From contig NZ_JOMG01000001.1 in NCBI RefSeq assembly GCF_000711225.1, positions 356,855 to 420,854 of the forward strand: a stretch of DNA of 64,000 nucleotides. Reading direction: 5' to 3'. The position numbers and the translations under genes were made by a program. Positions 46,560 through 55,778 of this stretch are shown in pieces; position 1 is the stretch's first letter, and every line of letters starts with the position of its first letter. Origin of the DNA: Pelobacter seleniigenes DSM 18267. Lineage in GTDB: Bacteria > Desulfobacterota > Desulfuromonadia > Desulfuromonadales > Geopsychrobacteraceae. The notes beneath the pieces are model-generated. The model saw nothing but the letters and a program-made list of their open reading frames with translations, was not told the DNA's origin and ran no database searches.

Positions 46560-46596
46560 TAAAACGCCAGCCAAGGGATGCCCTCGACTGGCGTCT
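46560..46596 (-). terminator. terminator of the dha operon
   Basis: ACGCCAG and CTGGCGT, extended by AGGG/CCCT, form a stem followed by TTTTA on the minus strand, about 25 bases after the DhaM stop. Confidence 0.75.
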
Positions 46597-46620
46597 GGTT
46601 AATTCGGGACAGGATCCGAT

Positions 46621-49113
46621 TCAGGGGGCAGGCTGCCGGTTCCGACTCAGTTGGCGGACATCCGCCGCCGAATTTGCGGCGAGCGCGTCCCGGGTCAGTT
46701 CTGCGGCGGTGGCGGCGGACCACTGGCGGAGCGCATCCTTCTGGGCGGGAATTGCGGCCGCATTCATGCTCAATTCATCCAGGCCGAGACCGACCAGCAA
46801 CCCCGCCGCTTCCGGCAGGCCGGCAAATGCTCCACACATGCCGACCGGAATCCCGGCATCATGACCGGCACTGACCGTCTGTTTGATCATCCTCAGCACC
46901 GCCGGCTGGAAAGGATCGGGCAAGCTGGCAACATTCGGGTTACCGCGATCGGCCGCCATCACATATTGGGCGAGATCGTTGGTCCCGATGCTGAAAAAAT
47001 CCGCGGCGGCGGCCAATTGATCGGCGCTGGCGACGGCGGCCGGAACTTCGATCATCACCCCGACCGAGATGGCTTCGTTAAAGGCGATCCCCTGAGAGCG
47101 CAGCTGTGCCTTGGCTTCATCCAGTACAGCTACGGCCTCCTGAAACTCGGCAAGGGTACTGATCATCGGAAACATGATCTTGATCCCGCTGCCGACGCTG
47201 GCACGCAGGATCGCCCGCAACTGGCGCAGAAACAGCTCTGGGTTGGCCAGGGTCAGGCGAATACCCCGCAGCCCCAGGAAAGGGTTCTCTTCCGGATCGC
47301 TGAAAACATAGGGGACCGGTTTGTCGCCGCCGATATCGAGGGTGCGGATAATCACCGGACGCTCCCCCATTTCCTCGGCAACGCGGCGATAGATGGCGCA
47401 TTGCTCATCCTCATCCGGTTCGTCATTACGGTCCAGAAACAGGAATTCGGTCCGAAACAGCCCAACCCCTTCAGCGCCATTATCCAGCGCCGACTGCAGG
47501 TCCGCGGTTCCACCGATATTGGCCTCAATCCCGATGCGGACCCCGTCCGCGGTGACGGCCGGTTCCTGGCTGGTTTGCCGCTGGCGTTCCTGGATCCGCA
47601 ACCAGTCGGCCTGTTTGTTCCGGTAGGTGGCCAGGACTGCACCGTCCGGGGCGGTCAGAATCCGCCCGGCTTCGCCATCCAGAATGACCAGCTGCCCGTC
47701 TTTGACCGCAGCCAGCGCCCCTTTGACTCCGACCACTGCCGGAATACCGCGGGCGGCTGCGATAATCGCCGCATGGGAGGTTCCCCCGCCGGTCGCCAGG
47801 CAGAGTCCCAGGACCTTGTCCCGGGGGAGGTCCGCCACTGCGGAGGGGGATAATTCCCGGGCAAAGACAATGACCGGTTCAGCAGGTGCAAAATGGGAAC
47901 TGACTCCAGCGCCAAGCCGGAGCAGGACCGCTTGCTGAATATCGTAAACATCGGCAGCCCGAGCTCTCAGATAGTCATCGTTAACCGCTGCATAACTCTC
48001 GGCCACGGCATCGGTGACAGTTTTCCAGGCGTATTCGGCGCACTGCTGTTGCTCGCTGATCATTGCGATGGCCTTGTTAACAGTTTCTTCGTCCTGCAGC
48101 AAAAGCTTGTGGAATTCAAAGATCTCGGCCTGCTCCTTGCCGGCGCTGGCTTTGGTCTGGATCCGTAGCTGCTCGCTGTTTTTGACCGCGGCCTGCAGGG
48201 CGTCTTTGAACCGGTCGGTTTCCGCTGCGCTGTCGGCAACGGTCCGGGGTGTCACCTCAACGACGGTCGAAAGATAGGTCTGAACGGGACCGATGGCAAT
48301 TCCCCTGGCCACTGGCACGCCGCTGAGGACACCTGCTTCGTCCCCCCCGGCAACGCTTTTCTCCGTGACCGGGACCGGGGCTGTTTGGCTTTCGGTTTCA
48401 CCAAAGTTATCCGCATGCAGTGCTGCAACGGCCTGCTGTGCCGCCGCGGCATCCGCCCCGGCAAAGGTCAGGACCACCCGATCCCCTTTGCGGATTCCCA
48501 GGGTGGCGACCTGGTTGATACTTTTAGCGTTGGCCCGCGTGCCGTTTTTTTGAATCCAGATTTTCGCCGCGAACGAACCGGCACAGGTCACCAGGCGCGC
48601 CGCAGGGCGGGCATGGAGGCCGTTGGCATTCTGGATGACCAGTTCCAGTTCCAAGGTATCCCCGCTGGGCTCCTCGCCACTGGCGGCGCTTGAATCCGGA
48701 CCGGTCTCCCCCAATTGCTGAATTTTGACCGTCAGTGCACTCTCCGCTTCCGCCGCCACCATCTCCAGATCAGCCCCCATGGAGGCCTGAATGGCGGCAG
48801 AGAGCGTTCCTTCCACCAGCGGTGCAGAACTCAGTCGCACTCGCTCCCGCGGCAGTTCCTCGAGAAAATCGAGGGCGGTTTCAGCACTGAGCAAAGCGCT
48901 GCCCAAATCCATCAGGACCAGGACACCGTCCGCTCCGCCCACCTGGTTGATCGCCTGAAGAACCTGCATGGGGTCGGTCCCGATCGGGTTTTCCGGATCG
49001 CCGGTCCCGCCGACATAAACGATATTACTCATTTCCGGAACCATCTGGGCAACCAGATCCTGCAGCCCGGCAACCAGGCTGTGACTATGCGAAACAACCA
49101 CAATTCCGACCAT
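46621..49113 (-). CDS. dhaM: DhaM-HPr-Enzyme I fusion (PTS donor for dihydroxyacetone kinase)
   Basis: About 830 residues from the ATG at 49113 (GGAAGGA upstream). The N-terminal EIIA-like DhaM domain has His9 (VVVSHSHSLV). The HPr domain follows (about 155-240, His in NANGLHARPA), then Enzyme I: phospho-histidine motif GGGTSHAAIIA, and the PEP-binding barrel with RTLDIGGDKP, GLRGIRL, FSIGTNDLAQY and the Cys of GMCGAFAG. E. coli DhaM has only a truncated Enzyme I and relies on the general PTS; here the whole PEP-to-DhaL relay could be one chain. Last gene of the glpF-dhaK-dhaL-dhaM operon. Confidence 0.92.
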   Translation of the reverse strand: MVGIVVVSHSHSLVAGLQDLVAQMVPEMSNIVYVGGTGDPENPIGTDPMQVLQAINQVGGADGVLVLMDLGSALLSAETALDFLEELPRERVRLSSAPLVEGTLSAAIQASMGADLEMVAAEAESALTVKIQQLGETGPDSSAASGEEPSGDTLELELVIQNANGLHARPAARLVTCAGSFAAKIWIQKNGTRANAKSINQVATLGIRKGDRVVLTFAGADAAAAQQAVAALHADNFGETESQTAPVPVTEKSVAGGDEAGVLSGVPVARGIAIGPVQTYLSTVVEVTPRTVADSAAETDRFKDALQAAVKNSEQLRIQTKASAGKEQAEIFEFHKLLLQDEETVNKAIAMISEQQQCAEYAWKTVTDAVAESYAAVNDDYLRARAADVYDIQQAVLLRLGAGVSSHFAPAEPVIVFARELSPSAVADLPRDKVLGLCLATGGGTSHAAIIAAARGIPAVVGVKGALAAVKDGQLVILDGEAGRILTAPDGAVLATYRNKQADWLRIQERQRQTSQEPAVTADGVRIGIEANIGGTADLQSALDNGAEGVGLFRTEFLFLDRNDEPDEDEQCAIYRRVAEEMGERPVIIRTLDIGGDKPVPYVFSDPEENPFLGLRGIRLTLANPELFLRQLRAILRASVGSGIKIMFPMISTLAEFQEAVAVLDEAKAQLRSQGIAFNEAISVGVMIEVPAAVASADQLAAAADFFSIGTNDLAQYVMAADRGNPNVASLPDPFQPAVLRMIKQTVSAGHDAGIPVGMCGAFAGLPEAAGLLVGLGLDELSMNAAAIPAQKDALRQWSAATAAELTRDALAANSAADVRQLSRNRQPAP

Positions 49114-49159
49114 ACTTAACTGTCCTTCCACCTGCAAAAAAGCTGACCACTCGTATTCG

Positions 49160-49795
49160 TCAAGCGTCCAGCGTCTCCCACAACGCTTTCAGAATAAGAT
49201 AGGAAGATGTTGCTCCCGGATCCTGATGCCCGATGCTTCTTTCCCCGAGATAACTGGCCCGACCTTTTTTGGCCAGCATGGGGATCGTCGCTTTCATAGC
49301 CGCTTCGGCTTCCTCAACACAGGCACTCAGGGTGGCCGCCAGATCCTGATCGTTCTCCTGGCTGGTGGTCTCGAAACAGGCGATGACCGGAGCCCAGACG
49401 TCATACATGGTCTTGTCGCCAAGATTCGGTTTGCCGCGCTGCAGAATACCTTCGCTACCGGCTTTAAACAGGGCCAGGACATCTTTGCAGTCGAGCTCTT
49501 CCTTGGCTGCCAGGGCCATGCCGCAACGCATGAAGAAGGTCCCGTAAAGCGGGCCGCTGGCGCCCCCGACACTCGACATCAGGGTCATCCCGGTGGTCTT
49601 CAGAATCGTTCCGATATCCCCCTGGGACAGTTCCGGCAGTTTTTCCTGCACCTTGCTGAAACCGCGGCTCATATTGATCCCGTGGTCAGCATCGCCGATG
49701 GCGGAATCGAGTTCGATGAGATACTCCCGGTTTTCTTTCATAACCATGGCAATCCGATCCAGCCAGGCGATAATCTGTTTTTTTGTGACAACCAT
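49160..49795 (-). CDS. dhaL: dihydroxyacetone kinase ADP-binding subunit
   Basis: About 211 residues from the ATG at 49795 (GGAGGAG four bases upstream). DhaL holds an ADP as permanent cofactor that is re-phosphorylated by DhaM and hands phosphate to dihydroxyacetone on DhaK. Motifs are intact: DSAIGDADHGINMSRGF (metal and ADP phosphate ligands), SSVGGASGPLYGT and GHQDPGATSSYLI. It lies between dhaK and dhaM. Confidence 0.95.
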   Translation of the reverse strand: MVVTKKQIIAWLDRIAMVMKENREYLIELDSAIGDADHGINMSRGFSKVQEKLPELSQGDIGTILKTTGMTLMSSVGGASGPLYGTFFMRCGMALAAKEELDCKDVLALFKAGSEGILQRGKPNLGDKTMYDVWAPVIACFETTSQENDQDLAATLSACVEEAEAAMKATIPMLAKKGRASYLGERSIGHQDPGATSSYLILKALWETLDA

Positions 49796-49859
49796 CAACT
49801 CCTCCACAGCCGACGGATGGGACTGCCACCCGCCGGCGCTCGTTAAATTCTCTGTGACG

Positions 49860-50924
49860 TTACATTCCCCAGCGCAATCCCGGGGTGTTCACCGGGGCAT
49901 CCCAGAACTTCAATATCTCGGCATCCGCTTTTAACAGGGTGATGGAGAAGCCCTGCATTTCCAACGAAGTGATGTAGGGACCGATCAGGTTGCGGACGAT
50001 CTTGATGTTCTTTGCCGCACACAGCTGGTCCAGTTTACGATAGACCGCATACAGTTCCGACAGCGGAGTTCCGCCCATACTGTTGACAAAAGCGATCATT
50101 TCATCGCCCGGCGCAAAATCCTCATCCACCAGTTTTTTCTCTTCCCACTGGCTTGAATTGTTATCCCATTCCCGCACGGTCCGGCTGTAACCCTGGTCTT
50201 CAATGATCTGGGTAAAGAGGGTCTCGGTAATTTCATCGGCGGTTTGCATGGCGGCCTTCCGGATGCCGGGTTCACCATGAATCCCGATGCCGATTTCGAT
50301 TTCATTGTCGCCCAGCTCAAAATTCGGTTTCCCTGCCGCAGGCACGGTGCAGGCGGTCAGGGCCATGCCCATGGAACGCCCGTTGAGGTTGACCTTTCTG
50401 GCCAGGTCCGCGCAAGCTTCCAGGGAATAGCCGGCTTCCGCGGCGGCGCCGACGATTTTCTCCATCAGCACGGTCAGCCCGACACCGCGCCGCCCGGCGG
50501 TATACAGGCTGTCTTTCACCGCCACATCGTCATCCACCAGGATGCTCTGAATCGGCATCCCTTCCGCGGCAACCAGTTCCGCTGCCGTTTCGAAATTCAT
50601 CACGTCGCCGGTATAGTTCTTAACCAGGAAAAGAACGCCCTTGTCACTGCCCACAGCCTTGGCGCATTCATACATCTGGTCGGGAGTCGGTGAGGTAAAG
50701 ACTTCGCCCGGGCAGGCCCCGTCCAGCATCCCGAAGCCGACAAAACCGCCGTGCATGGGTTCGTGACCGCTGCCACCGCCGGAAATAACCGCCACCTTGT
50801 CCCCTTTTTTCGCCCGGCAGATATAGTGCGGGGCGATATTCACCTGCAGTTCCGGGTGGGCAGCGGCCATCCCCTGTAATTGCTCAACTACAACCTGGTC
50901 GACATCGTTGATCAGTTTTTTCAT
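49860..50924 (-). CDS. dhaK: dihydroxyacetone kinase substrate-binding subunit
   Basis: A 354-residue subunit that binds dihydroxyacetone covalently as a hemiaminal through the His in GIHGEPG. N-terminal [15 protein letters not shown] and the [11 protein letters not shown] motif are as in E. coli DhaK. AGGAGG precedes the ATG. First dha gene behind glpF. Confidence 0.95.
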   Translation of the reverse strand: MKKLINDVDQVVVEQLQGMAAAHPELQVNIAPHYICRAKKGDKVAVISGGGSGHEPMHGGFVGFGMLDGACPGEVFTSPTPDQMYECAKAVGSDKGVLFLVKNYTGDVMNFETAAELVAAEGMPIQSILVDDDVAVKDSLYTAGRRGVGLTVLMEKIVGAAAEAGYSLEACADLARKVNLNGRSMGMALTACTVPAAGKPNFELGDNEIEIGIGIHGEPGIRKAAMQTADEITETLFTQIIEDQGYSRTVREWDNNSSQWEEKKLVDEDFAPGDEMIAFVNSMGGTPLSELYAVYRKLDQLCAAKNIKIVRNLIGPYITSLEMQGFSITLLKADAEILKFWDAPVNTPGLRWGM

Positions 50925-50967
50925 AACGAATCCTCCTGTGGTGTGAAAGCGATGCGAAACGTCTTCC

Positions 50968-51678
50968 TTATAAACTTAACGAGATTATGACCAGGCCGGC
51001 AACTCCCCCTCCGAGGAGCGGACCGACCACTGGAATCCAGCCATACCCCCAATCCGATTCCCCCTTGCCGCTGATGGGCAGTAATTGATGAGCGATCCGT
51101 GGGCCGAGATCGCGGGCGGGGTTGATGGCGTAGCCGGTGGTACCTCCCAGCGACAAGCCGATCCCCCACACCAGCACGCCGACCAGAAACGGTCCCACTG
51201 CCGGTGCTACCGCTCCTTTGAAGATGGCCGCCACCCCGATCACCAGGACGATGGTACCAATGATTTCGCTGATCAGGTTGGGCCCGGTTTTGCGAATGGC
51301 AGGGCCGGTGGAAAAGACCGCCAGCTTCAGGCCCTGGCCTTCCGTCTCCTGCCAGTGGGGCAGATAATGGAGCCAGACGATGACCCCGGCGACGAAGGCA
51401 CCGAGGACCTGAGCGAACAGATACATGGGAACCTGCGCCCAAGGAAACTTCCCGGCCACCGCCATGGCCACGGTCACCGCCGGGTTAATATGCCCGGGGC
51501 TGCCCAGGGCTACGGCCAGGAACACCCCGACCATGACGGCAAACGCCCAGCCGGAGGTAATCACCATCCAGCCCGCATTCTCGGCTTTGGAATTCTTCAG
51601 CAGAACCCCGCCGACCACTCCATCGCCAAGGATAACCAACATCATTGTTCCCAAAAATTCGCCTAGAAACCCATCCAT
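50968..51678 (-). CDS. glpF: glycerol facilitator (aquaglyceroporin)
   Basis: About 236 residues, six membrane helices and two half-helices. Both pore motifs are present: NPAVTV in the first half and NPARDLGPR in the second; the Asp after the second NPA-R marks a glycerol-conducting GlpF rather than a pure water channel. The start at 51678 ([10 protein letters not shown]) with GGGAGG is used; the longer frame is unsupported. It heads the dha operon, so glycerol or dihydroxyacetone entry and phosphorylation are co-expressed. Confidence 0.92.
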   Translation of the reverse strand: MDGFLGEFLGTMMLVILGDGVVGGVLLKNSKAENAGWMVITSGWAFAVMVGVFLAVALGSPGHINPAVTVAMAVAGKFPWAQVPMYLFAQVLGAFVAGVIVWLHYLPHWQETEGQGLKLAVFSTGPAIRKTGPNLISEIIGTIVLVIGVAAIFKGAVAPAVGPFLVGVLVWGIGLSLGGTTGYAINPARDLGPRIAHQLLPISGKGESDWGYGWIPVVGPLLGGGVAGLVIISLSL

Positions 51679-51840
51679 AGCAGACCTCCCGTATGTTGGT
51701 GACACGCAGTTGGCAGGGCCTAACGGAATAATCGGTAAGCCAGGATCCCGCCCTCCTCCACGTGCACAGGTATCTACTAGCGGTACGGCGAAAAGGTTCT
51801 TTTTGCAAAAAAAAATCTTATTTTGTTTCACAAAAGAACA

Positions 51841-51879
51841 AAAAAAGCGCTAACGTTTCAAATCGAAACATTAGCGCTT
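51841..51879 (-). terminator. terminator overlapping the dhaR stop
   Basis: AAGCGCTAATGTTTC and GAAACGTTAGCGCTT form a 15-bp stem with one mismatch, followed by TTTTT on the minus strand. The dhaR stop codon lies inside the stem. It separates the regulator from glpF, which therefore needs its own promoter. Confidence 0.85.
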
Positions 51880-53853
51880 GCGAAACTGCTCCAGTTCCAG
51901 GTTCATGTCTTTCAGACGCCGCCATAGGGTGGTCCTGCTGATTCCCAGCATATCGGCCATAGCTCCGGCGCGTCCCCCGGTCACCCAGGCTGCGCGCTTG
52001 ATAGCTTCGCGCTGGGCTTGCACGGCAGAGAGGACCTGGTGGGCTGAGGTGGGGAGTTCGAAGACCCGCCCGGAACAAATAGCGTCCGGTAGGTCCTCGG
52101 GCCGAATCAGGCCATGGGAGCACTGTCCGGCGGCCTGTTCCATGGCATTCTCCAGTTCACGGGAATTGCCCGGCCAATGGTAGCGTTCCAGAACTTTTAA
52201 AGCCTCCTCGTCAATACTCAATTGCCGCTGCCGACTCTCCGCGAGCCGGGCAACACAACGCTGGGCCGAATAACGGATATCTTCCGGGCGCTCCCGCAAG
52301 GCCGGCACCACAATACTGAAAATGAAAAAAGCGTAGTAGAGGCGCCGGTTGAAGGAGCCATCCGCAACCTTTTTCTCCAGATCGCTCGAGGTCAGCGCAA
52401 TGATCCGCACATCGACCGGAATCGGCTGATGGCTTTGCAGCCGCATCACGGTGCCGCTTTCGATCAGGTGAACCAGTGCTGACTGCATCTCCATCGAAAG
52501 GGTTTCCACCCGATCCAGCAACAGCGTACCACCGTCGGCCAGCTCGAATTTACTGGGCCGGCCCGGCAGCCCCTTGCCGCTGCCGACACCGAGGAATTCC
52601 GTTGCCATCAGCCCCACCGGAATGGCATTGCAGTTGATAGCCAGAAAGGGCTTCCCGGCCCTGGGCCCCTCGTTATGAATGGCCTGGGCCAGCTGGATCC
52701 GCCCGGTGCCATCATCGCCGCGGATCAGCACGGGAGCGCTGCTATGGGCCGCGGAGCGAGCCTGCTTCACGACCCGCATCATCGCCGGGGAATTGACCGA
52801 CAAATCCTCAAAACGAAGCCGGGCCTGGGTTCCGGCCTGACGATTGACCAGCCGCCGGACGTCGGCAATATCCCTCAGCACCAACAGGAACCCCATGCCC
52901 CGGGAACTGTCGGCCCGGTACGGCAGCAGGCTGGCAAGAGCGGAAACATGCTGCTCTCCCACACCGAAGGTGGTCTCCACATCCTTGATGGCGCGCCCCT
53001 GCTCCCAGGCCTCTTTCAGCACCTCGGGCAAGCGGAGAATGGAGCCGATCCATTCTCCCTGCACCGAAGGGATGGCCAGCTGCAGCATATCCGCGGCAGT
53101 GGTATTGATATGGGTCACAATCCCGGATCCGTCCCAGACCAGGATACCGTCGGCGATGGAACTTAAAACGGCATTCATCTCGATCAGCCGGGAATTGGCT
53201 TCGCGCAGGCAATACTGGACCTGCATGCTGTTCTCTATGGCCCGGGAGACGGTCATGGTCATGGATAAGGCGTGGGGGGTGGCATCCTGAACCGGGGTCA
53301 TCAGGGCGACAACCGCGATGATCCGTCCGCCGACATCATGGACCGGTGCGGCCGTGGTGGCCAGGCTGTGCATGCTGCTGAAAAAATGCTCGGCGCCGAT
53401 CACCTGGGTCGGTGCGGCACTCTCCAGGCAGAGTGCGATCGCGTTGGTTCCGGCCACCGCCTCATCCCAGCAACTGCCGACCTTCCCGCCCAGCTGCGCG
53501 ACATGGGCAAGCATGTCATGGTTGCCGATCACGTGGAGAAAATGGGCATCGCTGAAGGAAAGTGCCAGCACGCTTTTAGTCCCTTCCAGGTACTGGTGGC
53601 AATCTTCGAGGTGGGACAGGGCATCATTGAGCAAAAACTCTTTGTCAGGGGGGGGAATATTGATGGCCGCTGCGGAAGAGCTATGGTTTGCCGGACCGGA
53701 TTCCGCAACCCGCCGCCCCAGGCAGCGCTGCCAGGAACGCAGCACAGCCGGATCGACACCGGAACATTGGGCCACGCTGCCCCCTTCACGCACCACGAGC
53801 TTCCAGCTCTCATACAGGTGATTGAGGTCGAAAGGATATCCGTTTGGCAGCAT
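51871..53853 (-). CDS. dhaR: DhaR-like regulator with degenerate AAA+ domain
   Basis: A 660-residue regulator: N-terminal region and GAF-like sensor (about 50-190), PAS domain (about 205-315), AAA+ domain (about 340-560) and a Fis-type helix-turn-helix (VTGGRAGAMADMLGISRTTLWRRL). The AAA+ part is degenerate: Walker A is GDDGTGR (Lys replaced by Arg), and the GAFTGA loop that contacts sigma-54 is replaced by GSGKGLPGRP. E. coli DhaR is known to activate a sigma-70 promoter. This protein, beside glpF-dhaKLM, most likely does the same through interaction with DhaK/DhaL. Confidence 0.85.
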   Translation of the reverse strand: MLPNGYPFDLNHLYESWKLVVREGGSVAQCSGVDPAVLRSWQRCLGRRVAESGPANHSSSAAAINIPPPDKEFLLNDALSHLEDCHQYLEGTKSVLALSFSDAHFLHVIGNHDMLAHVAQLGGKVGSCWDEAVAGTNAIALCLESAAPTQVIGAEHFFSSMHSLATTAAPVHDVGGRIIAVVALMTPVQDATPHALSMTMTVSRAIENSMQVQYCLREANSRLIEMNAVLSSIADGILVWDGSGIVTHINTTAADMLQLAIPSVQGEWIGSILRLPEVLKEAWEQGRAIKDVETTFGVGEQHVSALASLLPYRADSSRGMGFLLVLRDIADVRRLVNRQAGTQARLRFEDLSVNSPAMMRVVKQARSAAHSSAPVLIRGDDGTGRIQLAQAIHNEGPRAGKPFLAINCNAIPVGLMATEFLGVGSGKGLPGRPSKFELADGGTLLLDRVETLSMEMQSALVHLIESGTVMRLQSHQPIPVDVRIIALTSSDLEKKVADGSFNRRLYYAFFIFSIVVPALRERPEDIRYSAQRCVARLAESRQRQLSIDEEALKVLERYHWPGNSRELENAMEQAAGQCSHGLIRPEDLPDAICSGRVFELPTSAHQVLSAVQAQREAIKRAAWVTGGRAGAMADMLGISRTTLWRRLKDMNLELEQFRKR

Positions 53854-53943
53854 CTAACCACCCCCAGGTGTAGAGAAGAGAGGAACGGATCCGGGCTTTT
53901 TCAAATCAAGTCGGGCGTTTCCGGACAAAATCTCATGACATCT

Positions 53944-55134
53944 TCAGTTTACTCTTGAAGACATTTTTTTCATGCTTTCCGGAGCAAAAAACCACATGAC
54001 CAGCGCAAAGCAGGATGCGACACCGCCCAGCACCACGGAACTCACCCCGAGGCCGACCAGCCCCATCAACCCGGTTACAAAGAGCGGGCCGCCGGTAAAA
54101 CCGAGATCACAAACAAATCGCCAAACCCCCAGGAATTGCCCCCGGCATTCGGGCGGAGCCAGATCGGAACCAATGGACATGATCACCCCGGTGGCCAGGC
54201 CGTTGCCGAAAGCCATCAGCAATGTCCCGGCGATATAACCGGGGAGCGTGGGGAACAGAGCCAGGATCAGCAGGCTGGCCGCCATGAAGAAGGTCCCCGG
54301 AATCAGTGTGAACTTACGCCCCCATTTGTCCATGATATGGCCGGCCGGTAAAAACATGACGAATTCGAGGATGGTCGTTAACGAGGCGAAAAAACCAATC
54401 TGGGCCGCGGTCAACGCCAGGGCGCTACCGAACAGAGTGACCAGCAAAGGGCTGGCCCCGCGCAGGCTCATCAGCCCGAGGGTGCCAATACCGGAGGTCA
54501 GAAAAATTGTCCGGTTGGCGTTCAGGATGCTGACAAACGCATGGGGCTGGGGAGCGTTCGCCCGGTCCGGCGCGGTGCTGTCGCAACAGACCTGGCTGAT
54601 AACAGCTGCCACCAGGGTCATTCCGGCAAGGGTAAGCAGGGCCGGGACATAGCCGAAATAGGTTGCAATGAAGCCGCCCCCGATCGGACCGATGATCCCC
54701 CCGACCCGCTGCAATCCGGCCATAAAGGCGATCACCCGGCCGCGCTCCTGCAATTCGCACTTTTCCCCGACGTAAGACAGCCTGGCCAGCATCATCACCG
54801 AAAAAGCCGCCCCGGACAGCAGCGCACTGCAAACATATATGACCGGCTGATCAAAAACCGCAAACAGCAGCAAGGACAGCGCGGCAGCGATGTTCCCCAG
54901 GACAATGCCCCCCTTGTCGCCGAGCCGTGCCACCAGAAACCCGGCGGGCACGTCCATGAAGAGCATGCCGATTCCGCGGATACTGATGATAAAGGCGGCA
55001 AAAGCCGGATCGTAGCCCCGCTCCAGCACATACAGCGGCAACAGGATCAAAGAGGCTCTCAGGCTTAAGAAGGCACAGAAAGTCGGTAAAAATATGGGCC
55101 AGAGCAATTGCTGAAATGTTTTTCGGATAGACAT
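53944..55134 (-). CDS. MFS transporter
   Basis: A 396-residue inner-membrane protein with about 12 helices. The MFS loop-2/3 motif appears as PAGFLVARLGDKGG, and the matching one in the second half as PAGHIMDKWGRKF. The sequence suggests a drug/sugar-type efflux or uptake carrier; the substrate is unknown. It precedes dhaR on the same strand with a 90-bp gap. A MITE sits 45 bases upstream of its start, probably within or just behind its promoter. Confidence 0.85.
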   Translation of the reverse strand: MSIRKTFQQLLWPIFLPTFCAFLSLRASLILLPLYVLERGYDPAFAAFIISIRGIGMLFMDVPAGFLVARLGDKGGIVLGNIAAALSLLLFAVFDQPVIYVCSALLSGAAFSVMMLARLSYVGEKCELQERGRVIAFMAGLQRVGGIIGPIGGGFIATYFGYVPALLTLAGMTLVAAVISQVCCDSTAPDRANAPQPHAFVSILNANRTIFLTSGIGTLGLMSLRGASPLLVTLFGSALALTAAQIGFFASLTTILEFVMFLPAGHIMDKWGRKFTLIPGTFFMAASLLILALFPTLPGYIAGTLLMAFGNGLATGVIMSIGSDLAPPECRGQFLGVWRFVCDLGFTGGPLFVTGLMGLVGLGVSSVVLGGVASCFALVMWFFAPESMKKMSSRVN

Positions 55135-55179
55135 CGTTGTTCAACTTGGTCGGTATGAGTTAAAAGACAAGGTGTACCG

Positions 55180-55361
55180 AATGGCGCTAGTTTAAGAGTC
55201 GCTGGCAGCAAAACCGGGACTGTCCCCGCACGGGGGCTGTCCCAGGTCTTTGCGGTGTTAACCGCTACAGTTCCATGCCTCGCAAACTCTTGGGACAGCC
55301 CCCGATGCCCCTGGGGACAGTCTCGAGTTTGCTACGAAAGTGCTTAAACTAGCGCCATTCC
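55180..55361. mobile_element. MITE-like palindromic element, copy C
   Basis: A 182-bp element with perfect 18-bp ends (55180-55197 and 55344-55361). The 11 bases on each side (CAAGGTGTACC at 55169-55179, CAAGGACCACC at 55362-55372) agree at 8 of 11 positions, an eroded target duplication. Confidence 0.82.
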
Positions 55362-55521
55362 AAGGACCACCCCGAACTGACCGGCAGCATCCCTGGCCAG
55401 CACCCCGAAAATCTCCACAGGATCTGCAAGAACTGACCGCACTGGACACTGACCTGGACAATATCGGGATATTGACCTGTTCACCATCATCGGGAAGGGA
55501 CACGATGAACAGAGGGGGTGT
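55362..55521. other. gene-free stretch
   Basis: No gene is recognised between the MITE and the small reading frame at 55522. Confidence 0.5.
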
Positions 55522-55659
55522 ATGCGCGCACTTGAAGCAAACCTGGCCGTTATTATAGCGCTTTTTAGCGGTCTTTGTCTGCCATTGATTTCCCCTGAAG
55601 AGCTGAGTTCAAAACCAGAACAGGACCCGGAGCAGGAAAGAAAAAGCGATGCAGAGTAG
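55522..55659 (+). CDS. putative small membrane protein
   Basis: A 45-residue frame too short for most gene callers. GAGGGGG precedes the ATG by four bases. Residues about 7-24 form a hydrophobic segment (NLAVIIALFSGLCLPLI), and the remainder is a highly charged tail (PEQDPEQERKSDAE). This layout is typical of small single-pass membrane proteins. It is not recognised as any family, and it could be spurious. Confidence 0.4.
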   Translation: MRALEANLAVIIALFSGLCLPLISPEELSSKPEQDPEQERKSDAE

Positions 55660-55778
55660 ACCCGGGGAATGATAATATCATATGGTACTAAGTCAGATCG
55701 CATTCAATGGCTGAGCCCGACCTGTGCCACCACCGGGATCAGTCCGAGGTAGGCAAGATCACTCACAAGGAGTCCAAC

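Noticed and set aside
55180-55361. MITE copies as regulatory riboswitch-like RNAs
   Set aside because: They lie at unrelated positions and orientations and carry terminal repeats with target duplications, which fits a transposable element better.
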